Part shown: one piece after another, positions 23,125 through 33,540 of the stretch
Numbering within the stretch: the stretch's first letter is position 1
How the letters are laid out: each line of letters begins with the position of its first letter
Origin: Turnera subulata
Lineage: Eukaryota > Streptophyta > Magnoliopsida > Malpighiales > Passifloraceae
Assembly: GCA_028386065.3 (NCBI GenBank)
Contig: JAKUCV010005716.1
Location: forward strand, 146,674-210,673
Length of the DNA stretch: 64,000 bases
Direction: 5' to 3'
Notes under the pieces: model-generated
Databases searched by the model: none
Told to the model about the DNA's origin: nothing
The model's input: only the letters and a program-made list of their open reading frames with translations
Program-made: the position numbers and the translations under genes

Positions 23125-23305
23125 CACGTGTAAATTTCCCATAGGAAGTAACTACGTGTAAAACTTTTAGACTTTCCAAATCCGCCACATACACCGGACG
23201 TTCCCGTTCTCCATAATCAAGAAAATAAAAAGAGTCCTCAGCAAAAAAAAAAAAAAAAAAAATTTAAGAAAATAAAAAGAGAAACAGAAAACACATCATA
23301 TATAT
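23125..23305 (+). promoter_or_regulatory. Candidate promoter of the P58IPK-like gene
   Basis: Two ACGT-core (bZIP-type) sites lie 28 bp apart: CACGTG at 23125-23130, inside aatccacgtgtaaa, and tACGTG at 23153-23158, inside actacgtgtaaa. A TATA-like catatatataatg is at about 23294-23306, some 115 bp before the ATG. A CA-repeat (about 23327-23342) lies in the presumed 5' UTR. Plant P58IPK genes are induced by ER-stress bZIP factors; linking these sites to that response is inference. Confidence 0.4.
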
Positions 23306-23419
23306 AATGCCAGAAGGAAAAAAAAAACACACACACACACAGACATACACGCAGACACATAAAATACAAGTACTACATGTTGATTCGTTAAAAGTAATTT
23401 GCAAAACAGCAATTGATTG

Positions 23420-26400
23420 ATGAGGACGATGATGGGCATGGGCATGGGCATGGATGGGTTGGCATGGAGAGGGACGGTATACACCGTCTTCATTCTCCAT
23501 TTTGTCTTCGTTTGCCAGCTCCTCCTCCTTCAACCCCTCGTTTCTGCTTCAGGTAAACGTCCTGTTTTACTCCTCCCAATCCCAATCCCACTTAATTACT
23601 ACTACTCCCTTAATTCTTATTCTTTTCCGGAGATTCTCAGGTGCTTAATTCATGGGTTTCCTTTCAATTTCTCTTCTGTTGTAGTGTAGTGTTGTTTTCC
23701 AGGCGTAAGTAGGGGGGCTTCAATTTTTGTTTTTAGCGGTTCGTTTGGCTAATAGAGAAATCTGATAGTGAAAGTGAATGGTGGCACTGGTGGGTTCATT
23801 TTGGGTTTCACTTGAATGTGCAGATAGTAAAACAGGAAATGCGGCTGAGTTGTTTGAGAGGGCTTCTCAAAGTATAAAGGTGAAACGGTACAGTGACGCG
23901 CTTAATGATCTCAATGCTGCCATTGAGGCTGATCCTTCCCTTTCCGAGGCCTATTTTCGCCGGGCTTCTCTTCTTCGTCAGCTTTGCAGGTTTCTCTAAT
24001 TTACTGGCTTGCTTCATTCTGAATTCTGCCCACTGCAAATGCTAATTAATTTGAAAGCCTCAATACTTTTAGGTTTCAAACTTTTATTCTCCTGTTATAT
24101 TTGGAAGCTTATATTTGTCATATTGATCCGTTATGCAGTATTACCGGAGAAGCCTTTGCAACACCTGGCTTTGCCTTTGTTTCTCACCTTTTAATTTCTT
24201 TGCAAAATGATCTCACCCGGACGACCTTTTGGTTTCTCTGAATTATGTAGGTATGATGAGTCAGAAGAGAGCTATAAAAAGTTCCTTGAGCTAAAGCCGA
24301 GGCATACTTCTGCCGAAAAGGAGCTTTCTCAATTGCACCAGGCCAAGAATGCTCTTGATACAGCTTTGACCCTCTTTGACTCAGGCGACTACGCCAAGTC
24401 TTTGGAGTATATTGAAAAAGTTGTACTTGTGTTTTCTCCAGCATGCCCAGAGGTATCGTTGTTCGTTTTTAGAGGCATCTAGTATATTCTTTGCACGAAG
24501 TGCGCTTACGCATGTTATGTACGTAAATAACACAGGGATTTTTTTGTTGCAGGCCAAACTGCTTAGAGTGAAGCTATTGCTAGCAGTGAAAGACTATTCT
24601 GCTGCAATATCTGAAAGTGGGTTTATTCTGAAGGATGATGAAAATAATCTGGATGCGCTACTGCTCCGTGGTCGTGCCTACTATTATCTCGCAGATCATG
24701 ATGTTGCTTCAAAGTAGGTTTAAAAGCAAAATTCTTAGACAGTTATTCCAATTTTGTTGTGCATTGTTTAGATTTTGAATTCTAATTTGACATGGCCAAA
24801 CTTTGTCATCAGACATTTCCAGAAAGGTCTCCGTCTTGATCCAGAGCACAGTCAGCTGAAGAAAGCATATTTTGGTTTAAAAAACTTGCTTAAAAAGACT
24901 AAAAGCGTGAGTTTAAACTTCTGAGGATTGTCAAACCTTCTCTCTTGTCTCTGTGGTTCGATTTTGACCTGGCCTAATAGGTTTCACTGCCTATTAGTAT
25001 TATTTCCCTGTTACTTATGATTTCTTATTGTATCTTTTACAGGCAGAGGATAATGCAAATAAGGGTAAACTGCGTGTCGCAGTAGAGGACTATAAAGCAG
25101 CTCTTGCATTGGACCCTGATCATATTGCACATAATGTGCATCTTCATTTAGGCCTGTGTAAGGTTTTAGTAAAGCTTGGCAGGGGTAAGGATGCTTTAAG
25201 TAGTTGCACGGAAGCACTTAACATAGACGAGGAACTTCTTGATGCTTTAGTTCAGGTTCGTGTTTGCCTCTCTGTTCCATCCTTTTTCATGATGTCTTCA
25301 TTTTATGAACTCAATTTAATTAAGTAAAAAAAAAACTTCCAGAGGGGTGAAGCTAAACTCTTAGTGGAAGACTGGGAAGGAGCTGTTGAAGATCTGAAAG
25401 CAGCAGCTCAGAAGTCACCTCAGGTTAGTCATAAATCCTAGTTCCTATGTGCTTCAAAGACTTTTCCCTGTGATTGCGAATCAGAGATTGGTAATAGTTC
25501 CATATCCAATAGCTGAAGTGGGAGACTGTTACTTTAGGCAGTCATACTTTTTGTCTTTCAGTCATTTTTCATTTTCAAAATGTTCTTTTGTATAGAATCA
25601 ATAATCAGAACTATGAAGGAAGCTGAGACTTACCATGCTTTTACCTTTCAACACCTGGAAACCTATTCTGTTCCCCTTTTCTTTTCTAATGTGCCTTTAT
25701 AAGTTACCTCTTCCACTGTGTGATGGCTCCTTGTTTGAATTCGTATGTTTGAACCTCTCGTGTGTAGTTGCATATGCATATTGAAACAGATTGTGGTTAC
25801 CGTTCTTTGAATTGAGTGTGTGTTTTTGGAGCTTTATTGATGTATTTGCGAATATTTTCAGGATATGAATATTCGAGAAGCATTAATGAGGGCAGAAAAA
25901 GCTCTAAAAATGAGCAAACGCCAGGACTGGTACAAGATTTTGGGTGTTTCAAAGACTGCATCCATATCTGAGATTAAACGTGCCTACAAGAAGCTTGCTC
26001 TGCAGTGGCACCCTGATAAGAATGTGGATAACAGAGAAGAGGCAGAGGCCAAGTTCCGAGAGATTGCGGCTGCATATGAGGTATGAGCTTTTCTATTCTA
26101 TCAAAGGCTTTTGTAGTCATCTTATTCAAACCCATGAGTTCTTCTAGAATTTAATGAACTATTGCAGATTTCTCTTGTCTGCCATCTAATAGACTTATAC
26201 CTGTCTATGCCAATAGACCACGAGCATGTTTACTTTGCTTGACACCTGTTTTGTCTATCCAGATTCTTGGGGACGATGATAAGCGTGCAAGATATGATAG
26301 AGGAGAAGACATTGAGGATATGGGAATGGGTGGTGGTGGTGGTGGTTTCAATCCTTTTGGAGGTGGAGGGCAGCAGTTCACATTTCATTTTGACGGAGGT

Positions 26401-26481
26401 TTTCCAGGGGGAGGGGGAGGCTTCCCTGGGGGTGGATTTGACGGAGGGTTTCCTGGGGGTGGATTTCAATTCCACTTTTGA
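23420..26481 (+). CDS. P58IPK: P58IPK/DNAJC3-like ER co-chaperone (TPR + J domain)
   Basis: Nine exons, all with GT-AG borders and consistent phase: 23420-23552, 23824-23989, 24251-24452, 24553-24713, 24813-24906, 25043-25255, 25343-25423, 25862-26080, 26263-26481. They total 1488 nt, or 495 residues, close to the plant family's usual size. A hydrophobic N-terminus ([20 protein letters not shown], about residues 21-40) ending in VSAS fits a signal peptide. Exons 2-7 give TPR-type helical repeats ([62 protein letters not shown]). The J domain at about 371-437 has DWYKILGV and an intact HPD at 400-402, so it should stimulate Hsp70/BiP. A G/F-rich tail ends in FQFHF. In the family, the TPR part binds unfolded clients in the ER lumen and the J domain passes them to BiP. 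The ATG at 23420 is the first in frame; Met-rich alternatives follow within 11 codons. Confidence 0.93.
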
Positions 26482-27280
26482 TCGGGATTATTTTTCCCCT
26501 GGCACTTGTACACAGACTATTGAAGTGAAATTGCTTCCATCCCCCTTTAACAACCATGACAGACACATACTAACAGCTACTCTTAGGCCATCAAACAGGC
26601 TTATCCTGAAATTAACCTATTCCTTTACAATTTTGCTCCCAGAATTTTCTTAGTTCAGGAATTTGTATTTGTTGAATCAAGGAAATTGTTGAGCCCCGAT
26701 TCCTTATATACATTGCATCCGTCTCGTTTAGATTCCACTCTGCCGGTGGGTACATTTTTAAATGTTAGTTTGTCTTTTTATTTTTCCTTCTCGCATCATT
26801 CGCTAGATTTTCCTTTCTGCAGAAGTGACGTTGTGTTAGGGCAAATAGGCGGATGAGTTCCGCTAACTTTTTGTAAAAAAAATGCAGTTTTGTAGACAAC
26901 TGGAGGGGCTAACCATGTCGTGATGAGTTTGATCATAAATTGAGGGAATCACGTCTTTATGATCCAAAAAAAATGTGCTCTCTGCCAGGAACCTTACGAT
27001 TAAGCCAAGACAAGGCATCTTCAAAAGGAAAAAACTAGGACGGCTGTTACTAACGAGGTTGGAGAAAGCATCTTTATCTACTTCAAGAAGATGCATAATT
27101 TTGACTCCGGTTCTGGGTAATATTAAATCATGTGCAAGTATATAATTGACAAAATTGAGTACAAGATAATGGTCTCAAGCAATCCGGTACATAGGAGGCG
27201 AGTATTTAAAGAATGAATAAAGTTTGGTTTAATCACAACATAGTATGAAACACAAATCCACCATCATCTGAAAGCAATGC
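26482..27280. other. Intergenic / 3' UTRs of convergent genes
   Basis: About 800 bp between the stops of the plus-strand P58IPK-like gene and the minus-strand FLA gene. The genes converge, so this should hold both 3' UTRs. No further conserved ORF was seen; the minus-strand open frame at 26863-27096 has no recognisable domain. Confidence 0.55.
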
Positions 27281-28009
27281 TCATAGCTTCCACGACATAG
27301 CGGCAATGAATGCAATGGAGAAGGAAAATGCCATTGTGGATGCTGCCGAGGCGTCGACAGAGGCATCTTCCTTGGATCCTCCTGCAGGAGCTTTGGCTGG
27401 GACATCCTTACCAGCTTCTGCTGGTGCTGGGGCTGGTGCAGGTGCCGAGGAAGAACCAAAGAGTTGTAAAGGGAGGAGTACCTGATCAACCTGATAAACA
27501 GCTAGCTGGCCATCAGTGTAGATGCTGTTAGCCACAGTTCCAGTATTAACACCCGTAGTAATGTTCACTTGGTTCCCTGAGGTTGTCACATTTAGTGGGA
27601 ACTCGCCATTGGCACTATCGCCTGCCTGTGTGCGCAATGGGTTGCTCACGGTTTGGAAGTTTGACATGGAAATAAAAGTGGGAAGGATGTGGAATTGCAC
27701 CAACTGGACCTTCTCCTGGTCGCTGAGTGAATTTAGGGAGCCTGCTTTGAGGTTAGCAAAGGCATTATCAGGTGGTGCAAAGATGGTTAGGCCTTGATTG
27801 GAATTGTTCAACTGTGTGTTGATTTGGTCAGCCTCTTGGGTGCTTTTGAGTAGACGAATGAAGGTTGTGAACTGACCAGCCTTCTCTAGGATTGCTGTGA
27901 CGTTGGTTGGACCGGCAGGTGCTGGTGCTGGGGTCTGAGCCAATGAAAGGGAACAATAAAGGGAGAATACCAAGAAAACAATGGATGGGGAAAGAAGCTG
28001 CTTTCTCAT
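27281..28009 (-). CDS. Fasciclin-like arabinogalactan protein (FLA11/12-like)
   Basis: Single-exon gene of 242 residues. The ATG at 28009 is chosen because it places the signal peptide (MRKQLLSPSIVFLVFSLYCS, cleaved before QTPAPAP) at the very N-terminus; the open frame upstream has no ATG. Order: an AG glycomodule (TPAPAPAGP); one fasciclin domain with the H1-type box GLTIFAPPDNAFANL and the H2-type box YTDGQLAVYQVDQVLLPLQL; a second Ala-Pro-rich module (SSSAPAPAPAPAEA); and a hydrophobic C-terminus (TMAFSFSIAFIAAM) for GPI anchoring. N-glycosylation sequons (NVT, NNS, NIT) lie in the fasciclin domain. A single fasciclin domain plus GPI signal matches plant group A FLAs, including FLA11/12, which act in secondary cell walls of stems. 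The exact orthologue is not decided here. Confidence 0.93.
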   Translation of the reverse strand: MRKQLLSPSIVFLVFSLYCSLSLAQTPAPAPAGPTNVTAILEKAGQFTTFIRLLKSTQEADQINTQLNNSNQGLTIFAPPDNAFANLKAGSLNSLSDQEKVQLVQFHILPTFISMSNFQTVSNPLRTQAGDSANGEFPLNVTTSGNQVNITTGVNTGTVANSIYTDGQLAVYQVDQVLLPLQLFGSSSAPAPAPAPAEAGKDVPAKAPAGGSKEDASVDASAASTMAFSFSIAFIAAMSWKL

Positions 28010-28440
28010 TGTTGTGAGTTTATCTAAGATATGATGCCTCAATGCGATCTAAATTACTGTGTTCTGGTCTTGCTGTGGAAGAGTTTGAGGAGTGCAGAGA
28101 TGTGAAGCGTATTTATTTAGGAGGGAAGTTGTGGGGAAGTGGTGGTTCTAATTAGGTGAAAGGGTGCCAATTTTTTAGGTGACCCGGGAACCTCACTGCC
28201 AGCCTTTATTCTTAAGGTAGAGAAAATCGACAGATATTGCTTTGGAACGCAGGAAATACAGTAGGGCAGATGTGATTCAAGTATGTGGGAAATTGGAATA
28301 AGAAATGATGCATGTTTTGTTGCTTGCTTCTGGGGACAACTTTTTCAAGTAAGGAACCTTCAAGTTTAAGTTTTGAGCCGTCAATGTTAGCTAGCGTTAG
28401 TATTGCTTGTTAATGATTATGACAGTATGAATATAGTGTT
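28010..28440 (-). promoter_or_regulatory. FLA promoter and upstream region
   Basis: The minus strand contains cctaaataaatacgc at about 28106-28121, a TATA-like element some 100 bp before the FLA start codon. Upstream sequence has no ORF. A G-rich stretch (gggggaggaggggggacc) at about 28446-28463 probably marks the start of repetitive DNA. Confidence 0.4.
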
Positions 28441-28699
28441 GTCATGGGGGAGGAGGGGGGACCTCTATGGGTTTTTGGTGGAGTGGCTTCCTCTGTAAAA
28501 CTGCTCCACACTACAACAAACGCTTTTCGGTTTCAGAATCCAGTAAGAAATGGCTATGGCTAAAGAATGCGCTACCTACTGCATTAGAAAGCAAGATGTT
28601 AATGGCACTGCATTAATCTTATCCTACTTAATGTCATATCGAAGTCGATGGAGAACTCCACTGCCCAACGGGCTTGGTCCTAGAGCCTCTCCATTTGAT

Positions 28700-29245
28700 A
28701 TGTGATTAGAAGAACCGCAAAAAAGAAAAGTTGTGTTTCTAAACTTCCTTATGATGATGAATGATTCACTTTTTCTCCTGCACCTACTTATATAGCCAAG
28801 CCCAATCTATGAAGAAGGGCCCTCAAAAGAGTAGGCCCAAAGGAAATGTGAAAGAACCCAGGCCGTCATATGGAATATTTTAGAAAAACACCTGGCACTT
28901 GACAGCTGTCCACGAGGGTACAAGTACGGGCACCCTACAGCTGTCCACGTGGGTACGAACGCGGGAACCCTGGGTTGTCCAGCACCGTTAGATCAAGTAG
29001 ATAAGAGTAAAGGATAGCCATCCGATTTAGGGAACCATATTCACATAGTATATATAGAATAGATAGAGGCAAACAAAAGGGGGACGATTCATTTTAATTA
29101 TAGACACCAAAAATACTCTTCTTCTCCCTTGTACTCTCCTCCTCCCTCTTGTAATCCTCAAAAGCTTTCTTAATAAAAATTCATTTTTTATCAATTTTGA
29201 GCTTTATTTTGTTGATATTCCTTTATAAATTTCTTGGTTATATCA
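28700..29245 (+). mobile_element. Probable LTR of a gypsy-type element
   Basis: Plus-strand LTR-like layout. A short direct repeat (acagctgtccacg) occurs near 28901 and 28941, a TATA box (tatatatagaatag) is at about 29049-29062, and a CT-rich leader follows. Near 29175 there is a poly(A)-signal-like aataaaaattc. The segment ends ..ttatatca at 29245, three bases before a primer-binding-site-like sequence. The 5' limit is approximate; no partner LTR or target duplication was found. Confidence 0.45.
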
Positions 29246-29247
29246 AG

Positions 29248-29264
29248 TGTCGTCGTTTGTGGGA
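29248..29264 (+). other. Decayed primer-binding site
   Basis: TGTCGTCGTTTGTGGGA follows the LTR end by two bases. It resembles the TGGCGCCGTTTGTGGGA-type sites of plant gypsy elements with two mismatches. Confidence 0.5.
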
Positions 29265-30240
29265 ATCAAACGAAAAGCTAAGCTCAATGATCCATCAAAA
29301 GATTATTCCATTCATATCCATTAAGTCTTCAACCAAAGATGAGCAAACCGAGCTCTGGGAACGCTGGATCCGTCAAGGTCCAGGCCAGATCCAACAAGAT
29401 CCTAGTTGGATCTAGCAAGATCTAACATGGAGGGGAGGAGAACGAAACCAGACAAGGCCATTGGAAGCTGAGCAGTGGCTGAAGAGAGAGGAAATAGGAT
29501 TGAATCAGGCTGCAACTACCACATCTAACTGTGCCTGTCACCGGAGAGAGGGAAGAAGCTCATTTCGGTGAGATCCGAACCAGATCTACGTAGAGCCAAA
29601 TCTACCCTGTTCTGGTTAGATCTAAGCTGGCCCGACTAGATCCAGGCGATGGGAGCTAGATTCGACTTGATTCGATGCTCACCCAACAAGAATCAACCCA
29701 GATCCCTCGAGATCTAAGGAGTCACAGCCTCGGACGTCATTACCCATGCTTGATTCGTCGCTGCCAGTCATTAGAGGAGCAACATAACCCTATATTATGG
29801 CGAAGGGAACCTTCAGCGCATGAGATGAACACTGCAAAGAGAGCAACCCATGAAAGATGGATGGCGAGCAGATCCAGCCGAAAGCTGTTTTAACCCACGC
29901 TGGTCCAGCTGCCCATCACCTTCCAAGGCCTATGGGCCCAAAATATATCCTTTTATTTGTGCTGATGTCTAAATAGCTTTATATCTTTACAATTATTGAT
30001 ATGAGTGATTTATCTATTCAATATATGTTTATTCAGCCTAATTAAATTTTTTTTTTTTATGGAGGAATGCCTACAAGCAGTCAGAACGATGATGGAATCC
30101 TGCTCTAGGAGCAGTCAAGACTCTGTAGGAGTGCCAAACTCCAAAGGAAGTTCCAAAAAGGCCTTTAGAGGAGGTTGAGGACCGAGAAGGAACACTCTAA
30201 CTAGGTGCATGAACGCTAGAGTGAAAAAGGCGAGACCTTG
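29265..30240 (+). mobile_element. Internal remnant rich in GATC words
   Basis: Non-coding or decayed internal sequence after the primer-binding site. Between about 29360 and 29720 the words agatcc/agatct/ggatct recur many times, including an inverted pair AGATCCAAC ... GTTGGATCT at about 29387-29414. No gag or pol motif is visible. An A/T run lies near 30047. Confidence 0.4.
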
Positions 30241-30242
30241 AG

Positions 30243-30900
30243 GAGATGGGACCATTGAGAATCATCCTCAGGAAGGTCTTCCTCCAAAAAAGAAAATATG
30301 AAGGGATGCAGAAAGCACACCTATAAGAGATGCTGGAATGAAGCTGGTGGGTATCTGTGCAGAAGCAGCAAGGACCCTCATTAAAGTGGAATAATAGGGT
30401 CCAGTAAACCCCGAAAAGTACAAAGGCCAAGAGCTAACGCTCAAGTCAAAAAGAATGAGGAGATGGGACCTTTGAGATTCAGGCGCAGGTAGGGTCTTCC
30501 TCCAAAAAAAAGGAAAAAAAAAAGGTGCAGAATGCACACCTAGAAGAGACACTAGAGTGTAGTTGTCGGGAACCTGTGCTGAAGTATCAGGAGGAATCCT
30601 TTATCAGGGTAGAACGACAGGGTCAAGTTGACCGCACAAACAAAGGCAATGAGCTGATGCTCGAGCCTGAAGAACAAGGAGATGAGACCATTGAGCTTCA
30701 CCCTCAATAAGGTCTTCCTCCAAGAAAAGAACATCAAAGAAGTGCAAAAACGCATGCCTAGAAGAGATGTTGGAATGGAACAAGCAAAACCCTGAAGAAG
30801 TGAGACCACTAAGAATCGCTCTTAATAAGGTCTTCCCAATAAATAAATAAATAAAATAAAGAAAAAAAGGGTGCAGAAAGGACACCTAGAGGAAAACACA
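30243..30900 (+). repeat. Degenerate tandem repeat, about 218-bp unit
   Basis: Units begin with gagatggGACC-type sequence at 30243, 30460 and 30679, and a shortened one at 30797; spacings are 217, 219 and 118 bp. Each contains 'aaggtcttcctccaa', then an A-rich tract, a 'gcagaa.g.acacct' phrase and a 'agaagagat' phrase. Such arrays are common in the non-coding 3' part of large gypsy elements. The open frames on both strands merely follow the repeat. Confidence 0.75.
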
Positions 30901-30957
30901 AAGGGGGTGCGCACACCCAAAAGAGATGGCAGATTGGAGTCAAGCAAGCAGAGTCCC

Positions 30958-31940
30958 TGTTATACCCCATGTACACCTTGGAGCTTAGAGAAGTATTTAC
31001 ATGATAAGTTTCATGTGTAGCTTGTCCTCCCGGGACATTCGTGTAGGTTGGAACGGGTATTCAAGAGAAAGTGGGTAATGTTAATAGTGTTGGTGTGCAC
31101 ATTAGTATGGGTTTAGCCTCAGTGACATGAACTGGTGTTGGATTGAGATGAGATAGTTAGCATAGGCTTGGCCTAGTGCACACAAATGGGCTCGTAGTGA
31201 TCCGATGGCACGGTTGGCCTGATTTGGTATCTCGAGTGCTCGACGTAATTAATTGGTCGATAAATTGTGCGAAGCATGAGGAATGTGATTATATGGTGTA
31301 ATAGGTGCATTAGATGCACAATTGGCCAAGGGGATTATTGGTTGGCTCGATTTGCTGCGAAGTGGTGCACAACCGGGGCGTTGGTATGTCCGTCGGTGCA
31401 CAATTGGGGCCGATGAGGGGTAAATCCGTAATTGGCCAAACCGACTAATCAGAATGAGCCATGTGGCTCGGGAATAAGCTGCTATGTATTTGGTGTGCAA
31501 GCTAGTAGGTTTAGTGTCACGAATCAATTGATCGAAAACAAGCACGAGGTGGCACATGCTTGTACAAGTGGCATAATTTGGGCAAGAGGTGGCTAGTGGG
31601 TGCTCACTCACCTACTTGCCCATGCTTTAAGGGGTGAATCAGGAACCTCTCACCCATTTTGATCAGATCTAAATCGTGTAAGAGAGAGAGAGGAGGAAGA
31701 AAGGAAAAGAGGAGTGAAAGAGAGGTAAGGCTAGGGTGATTTTGCTCTCGGGCAGACTGATTCTTGCCTACTAAAAAGATAATTTCGGCCAAACCACCGG
31801 TTAGAATTGAGTAAAACTAAAGCCCAAAGTTAGCTAACTTCCATATATTTCCATGGGAGTTGATTCGGCTGGTTTTGGAGCTGAACGGAGAGAGTTATGC
31901 ACTCTCAAAGTTCATTATTGCGCAGCAGACCTACTATAAG
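30958..31940 (+). mobile_element. LTR-like sequence beginning TGTTATACCCC (left part)
   Basis: Starts TGTTATACCCCATGTACACC, the kind of start seen in chromovirus (Tekay/Del-type) LTRs, after a purine-rich stretch. It is interrupted near 31940 by a Sirevirus-type LTR and may continue from about 33541 to 34600. No ORF of interest. The family call and the claim of continuity are inference. Confidence 0.35.
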
Positions 31941-32489
31941 AACAATAGCCCTTCGCTAGAGGGGGGGTGAATAGCGATAATCGAATTTAAACGAAATAGG
32001 AAGGAATCAAATGCGGAATTGAAAGATTGAAGGACACAACCAATTTATCCTGGTTCACACACACTCTACTAGTGTGGCTAATCCAGCCCTTCAAGTCTCA
32101 CTTGAAGATTTCACTATCTAGTGTTAAGCTTACGGGTGCTTAACAAACCGTTACAACCTAGGAATTCTAGTCACAAGAATCCTAAACCTGAGAGTTCAAG
32201 TCACATGAACCTCAGCACTCTTGCTTGAAGATACCTCACTTCAAGACTTCTCACACAAGAAGATATACCCTCTTCCTATGAATCTCAACAAGGGAACTAA
32301 CCTCCCTTAAGGTGTATGAATATACAATTCAATCACTCAAACAAAGAACTCTCTCAAAGAGCAGATATGAGTATACAAGTAAAGCTCTAAAAGGCAACTC
32401 TCAAATCCTCAACAGGATATTGGCTCAATAGAAATTGATTTGAATGTATGAGATGAATACTTGAATGTAGAGAGTTGATTCATTTTTAA

Positions 32490-32523
32490 TCAGAGCTAAA
32501 AATGCTTAATTTTTTTAGCTCTG
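32490..32523. repeat. Perfect-arm hairpin within Sirevirus LTR
   Basis: TCAGAGCTAAAAA (32490-32502) is followed, after a short loop, by its reverse complement TTTTTAGCTCTGA ending near 32523. This could act as an RNA stem in the LTR transcript. Confidence 0.6.
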
Positions 32524-32606
32524 AAAACTCATAGAGCCGTTTTAAATTGACCCAAGAAAAAAAAACTTTAAACAAAACATAGTGGGTGTTAAAAGTTGTC
32601 AGCCAT

Positions 32607-33269
32607 AACATCGATGTTTTAATTTCCAACATCGATGTTTTGTCCAGTAAATTTGAATTATTGGACTAACGGTAACTAAAACATCGATGTTTTTCATCCC
32701 AACATCGATGTTATTTTGTTTCGGCAAGATAAATTAAAATTGATGATCTTGGGAACATCGATGTTATTTTGGTTCGGCAAAATTCTTTTGAAGCTGACCA
32801 CCATAGAACATCGATGTTGTTTTCAAAAACATCGATGTTATTTTGCTTCGACAAAATTAATTAAAACTGATCATTGAAGAACATCGATGTTATGAAGTCC
32901 AACATCGATCTTTTTCTTATGTGAAGGATATTTTCAAATGCAACGGTCATGAGAACATCGATGTTTAGGATACCAACATCGATGTTATTTGCCTACTGCC
33001 AACTTTTAGAAAATTCTTTGAAGGCAGGAACATGGATGTTTTTAAGGCAACATCGATGTTATTTTGGCTCGGCAAAAACAAATTGAAACTGACCAATATG
33101 GAACATCGATGTTACAAATAAAACATCGATGTTATGACTAATTTTAAAAGCAACGGTCACTGGAACATCGATATGTAGGATTCCAACATCGATGTTATTT
33201 GTCTACTGCCTGTTTTAGAAATTTGTTGGAAGGCAGAACATCGATATTTTAAAACATAACATCGATGTT
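32607..33269. repeat. Array of AACATCGATGTT palindromes
   Basis: About 19 copies of the 12-bp perfect palindrome AACATCGATGTT or one-to-three-base variants lie in about 660 bp. From 32807 on they come as pairs about 20 bp apart, and the pair recurs roughly every 60-75 bp (pairs near 32807/32829, 32880/32901, 32953/32975, 33029/33050, 33103/33122, 33164/33187, 33236/33258). Most second members are followed by ATTTTG or ATTTG, and sequence such as ttcggcaaaat or caacggtca recurs in the spacers. Confidence 0.9.
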
Positions 33270-33540
33270 ATTGACACAGAAAACAGTTTGATGTTTGAAA
33301 TATGTTTATGTGATGCATGAGCAAGTTTTATCTTATTTTGAGCCAATGTCCTAGAAGGGTTGAGTGTTATACCTTGTACAATTTATGAGTCTAACTCTTC
33401 TTTCCTGGCTCTTCAATTCTTGTGCTCATTCACTTTCATCCTTTCCTCTTGAGTGGTTTCTTTGACTTGAGGATTGTTTTGCCTTCATTTCAATTCATTT
33501 CTTTTTGCTTCCTGAATAGTTTGTCAATATCAAAACCTAT

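Larger units (their letters stand above)
31941..33540 (-). mobile_element. Sirevirus-type LTR with palindrome array
   Basis: On the minus strand it starts with ATAGGTTTTGATATTGACAA and ends with CTATTCACCCCCCCTCTAGC. Both are phrases characteristic of plant Sirevirus-type LTR ends. The body contains the palindrome array at 32607-33269. The heptamer TATAAGA occurs at both edges (31935-31941 and 33538-33544), possibly a decayed target duplication. No internal coding region adjoins it, so it is probably a solo LTR. Exact ends are uncertain by a few bases because TG...CA termini are not evident. Confidence 0.65.

Noticed and set aside
23264..23493. Minus-strand ORFs opposite the P58IPK first exon
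   Set aside because: Shadow of the signal-peptide exon and CA-repeat; no independent evidence.
24251..24482. Open frame continuing past P58IPK exon 3 as a separate short gene
   Set aside because: Ends in an intron; the GT donor at 24453 and the TPR pattern continue into exon 4.
28010..28042. N-terminal extension of the FLA open frame
   Set aside because: It begins at a TTG codon; the first ATG (28009) gives a proper signal peptide.
30197..30885. Hydrophobic minus-strand ORFs resembling membrane proteins
   Set aside because: They derive from the about 218-bp tandem repeat and are not consistent between units.
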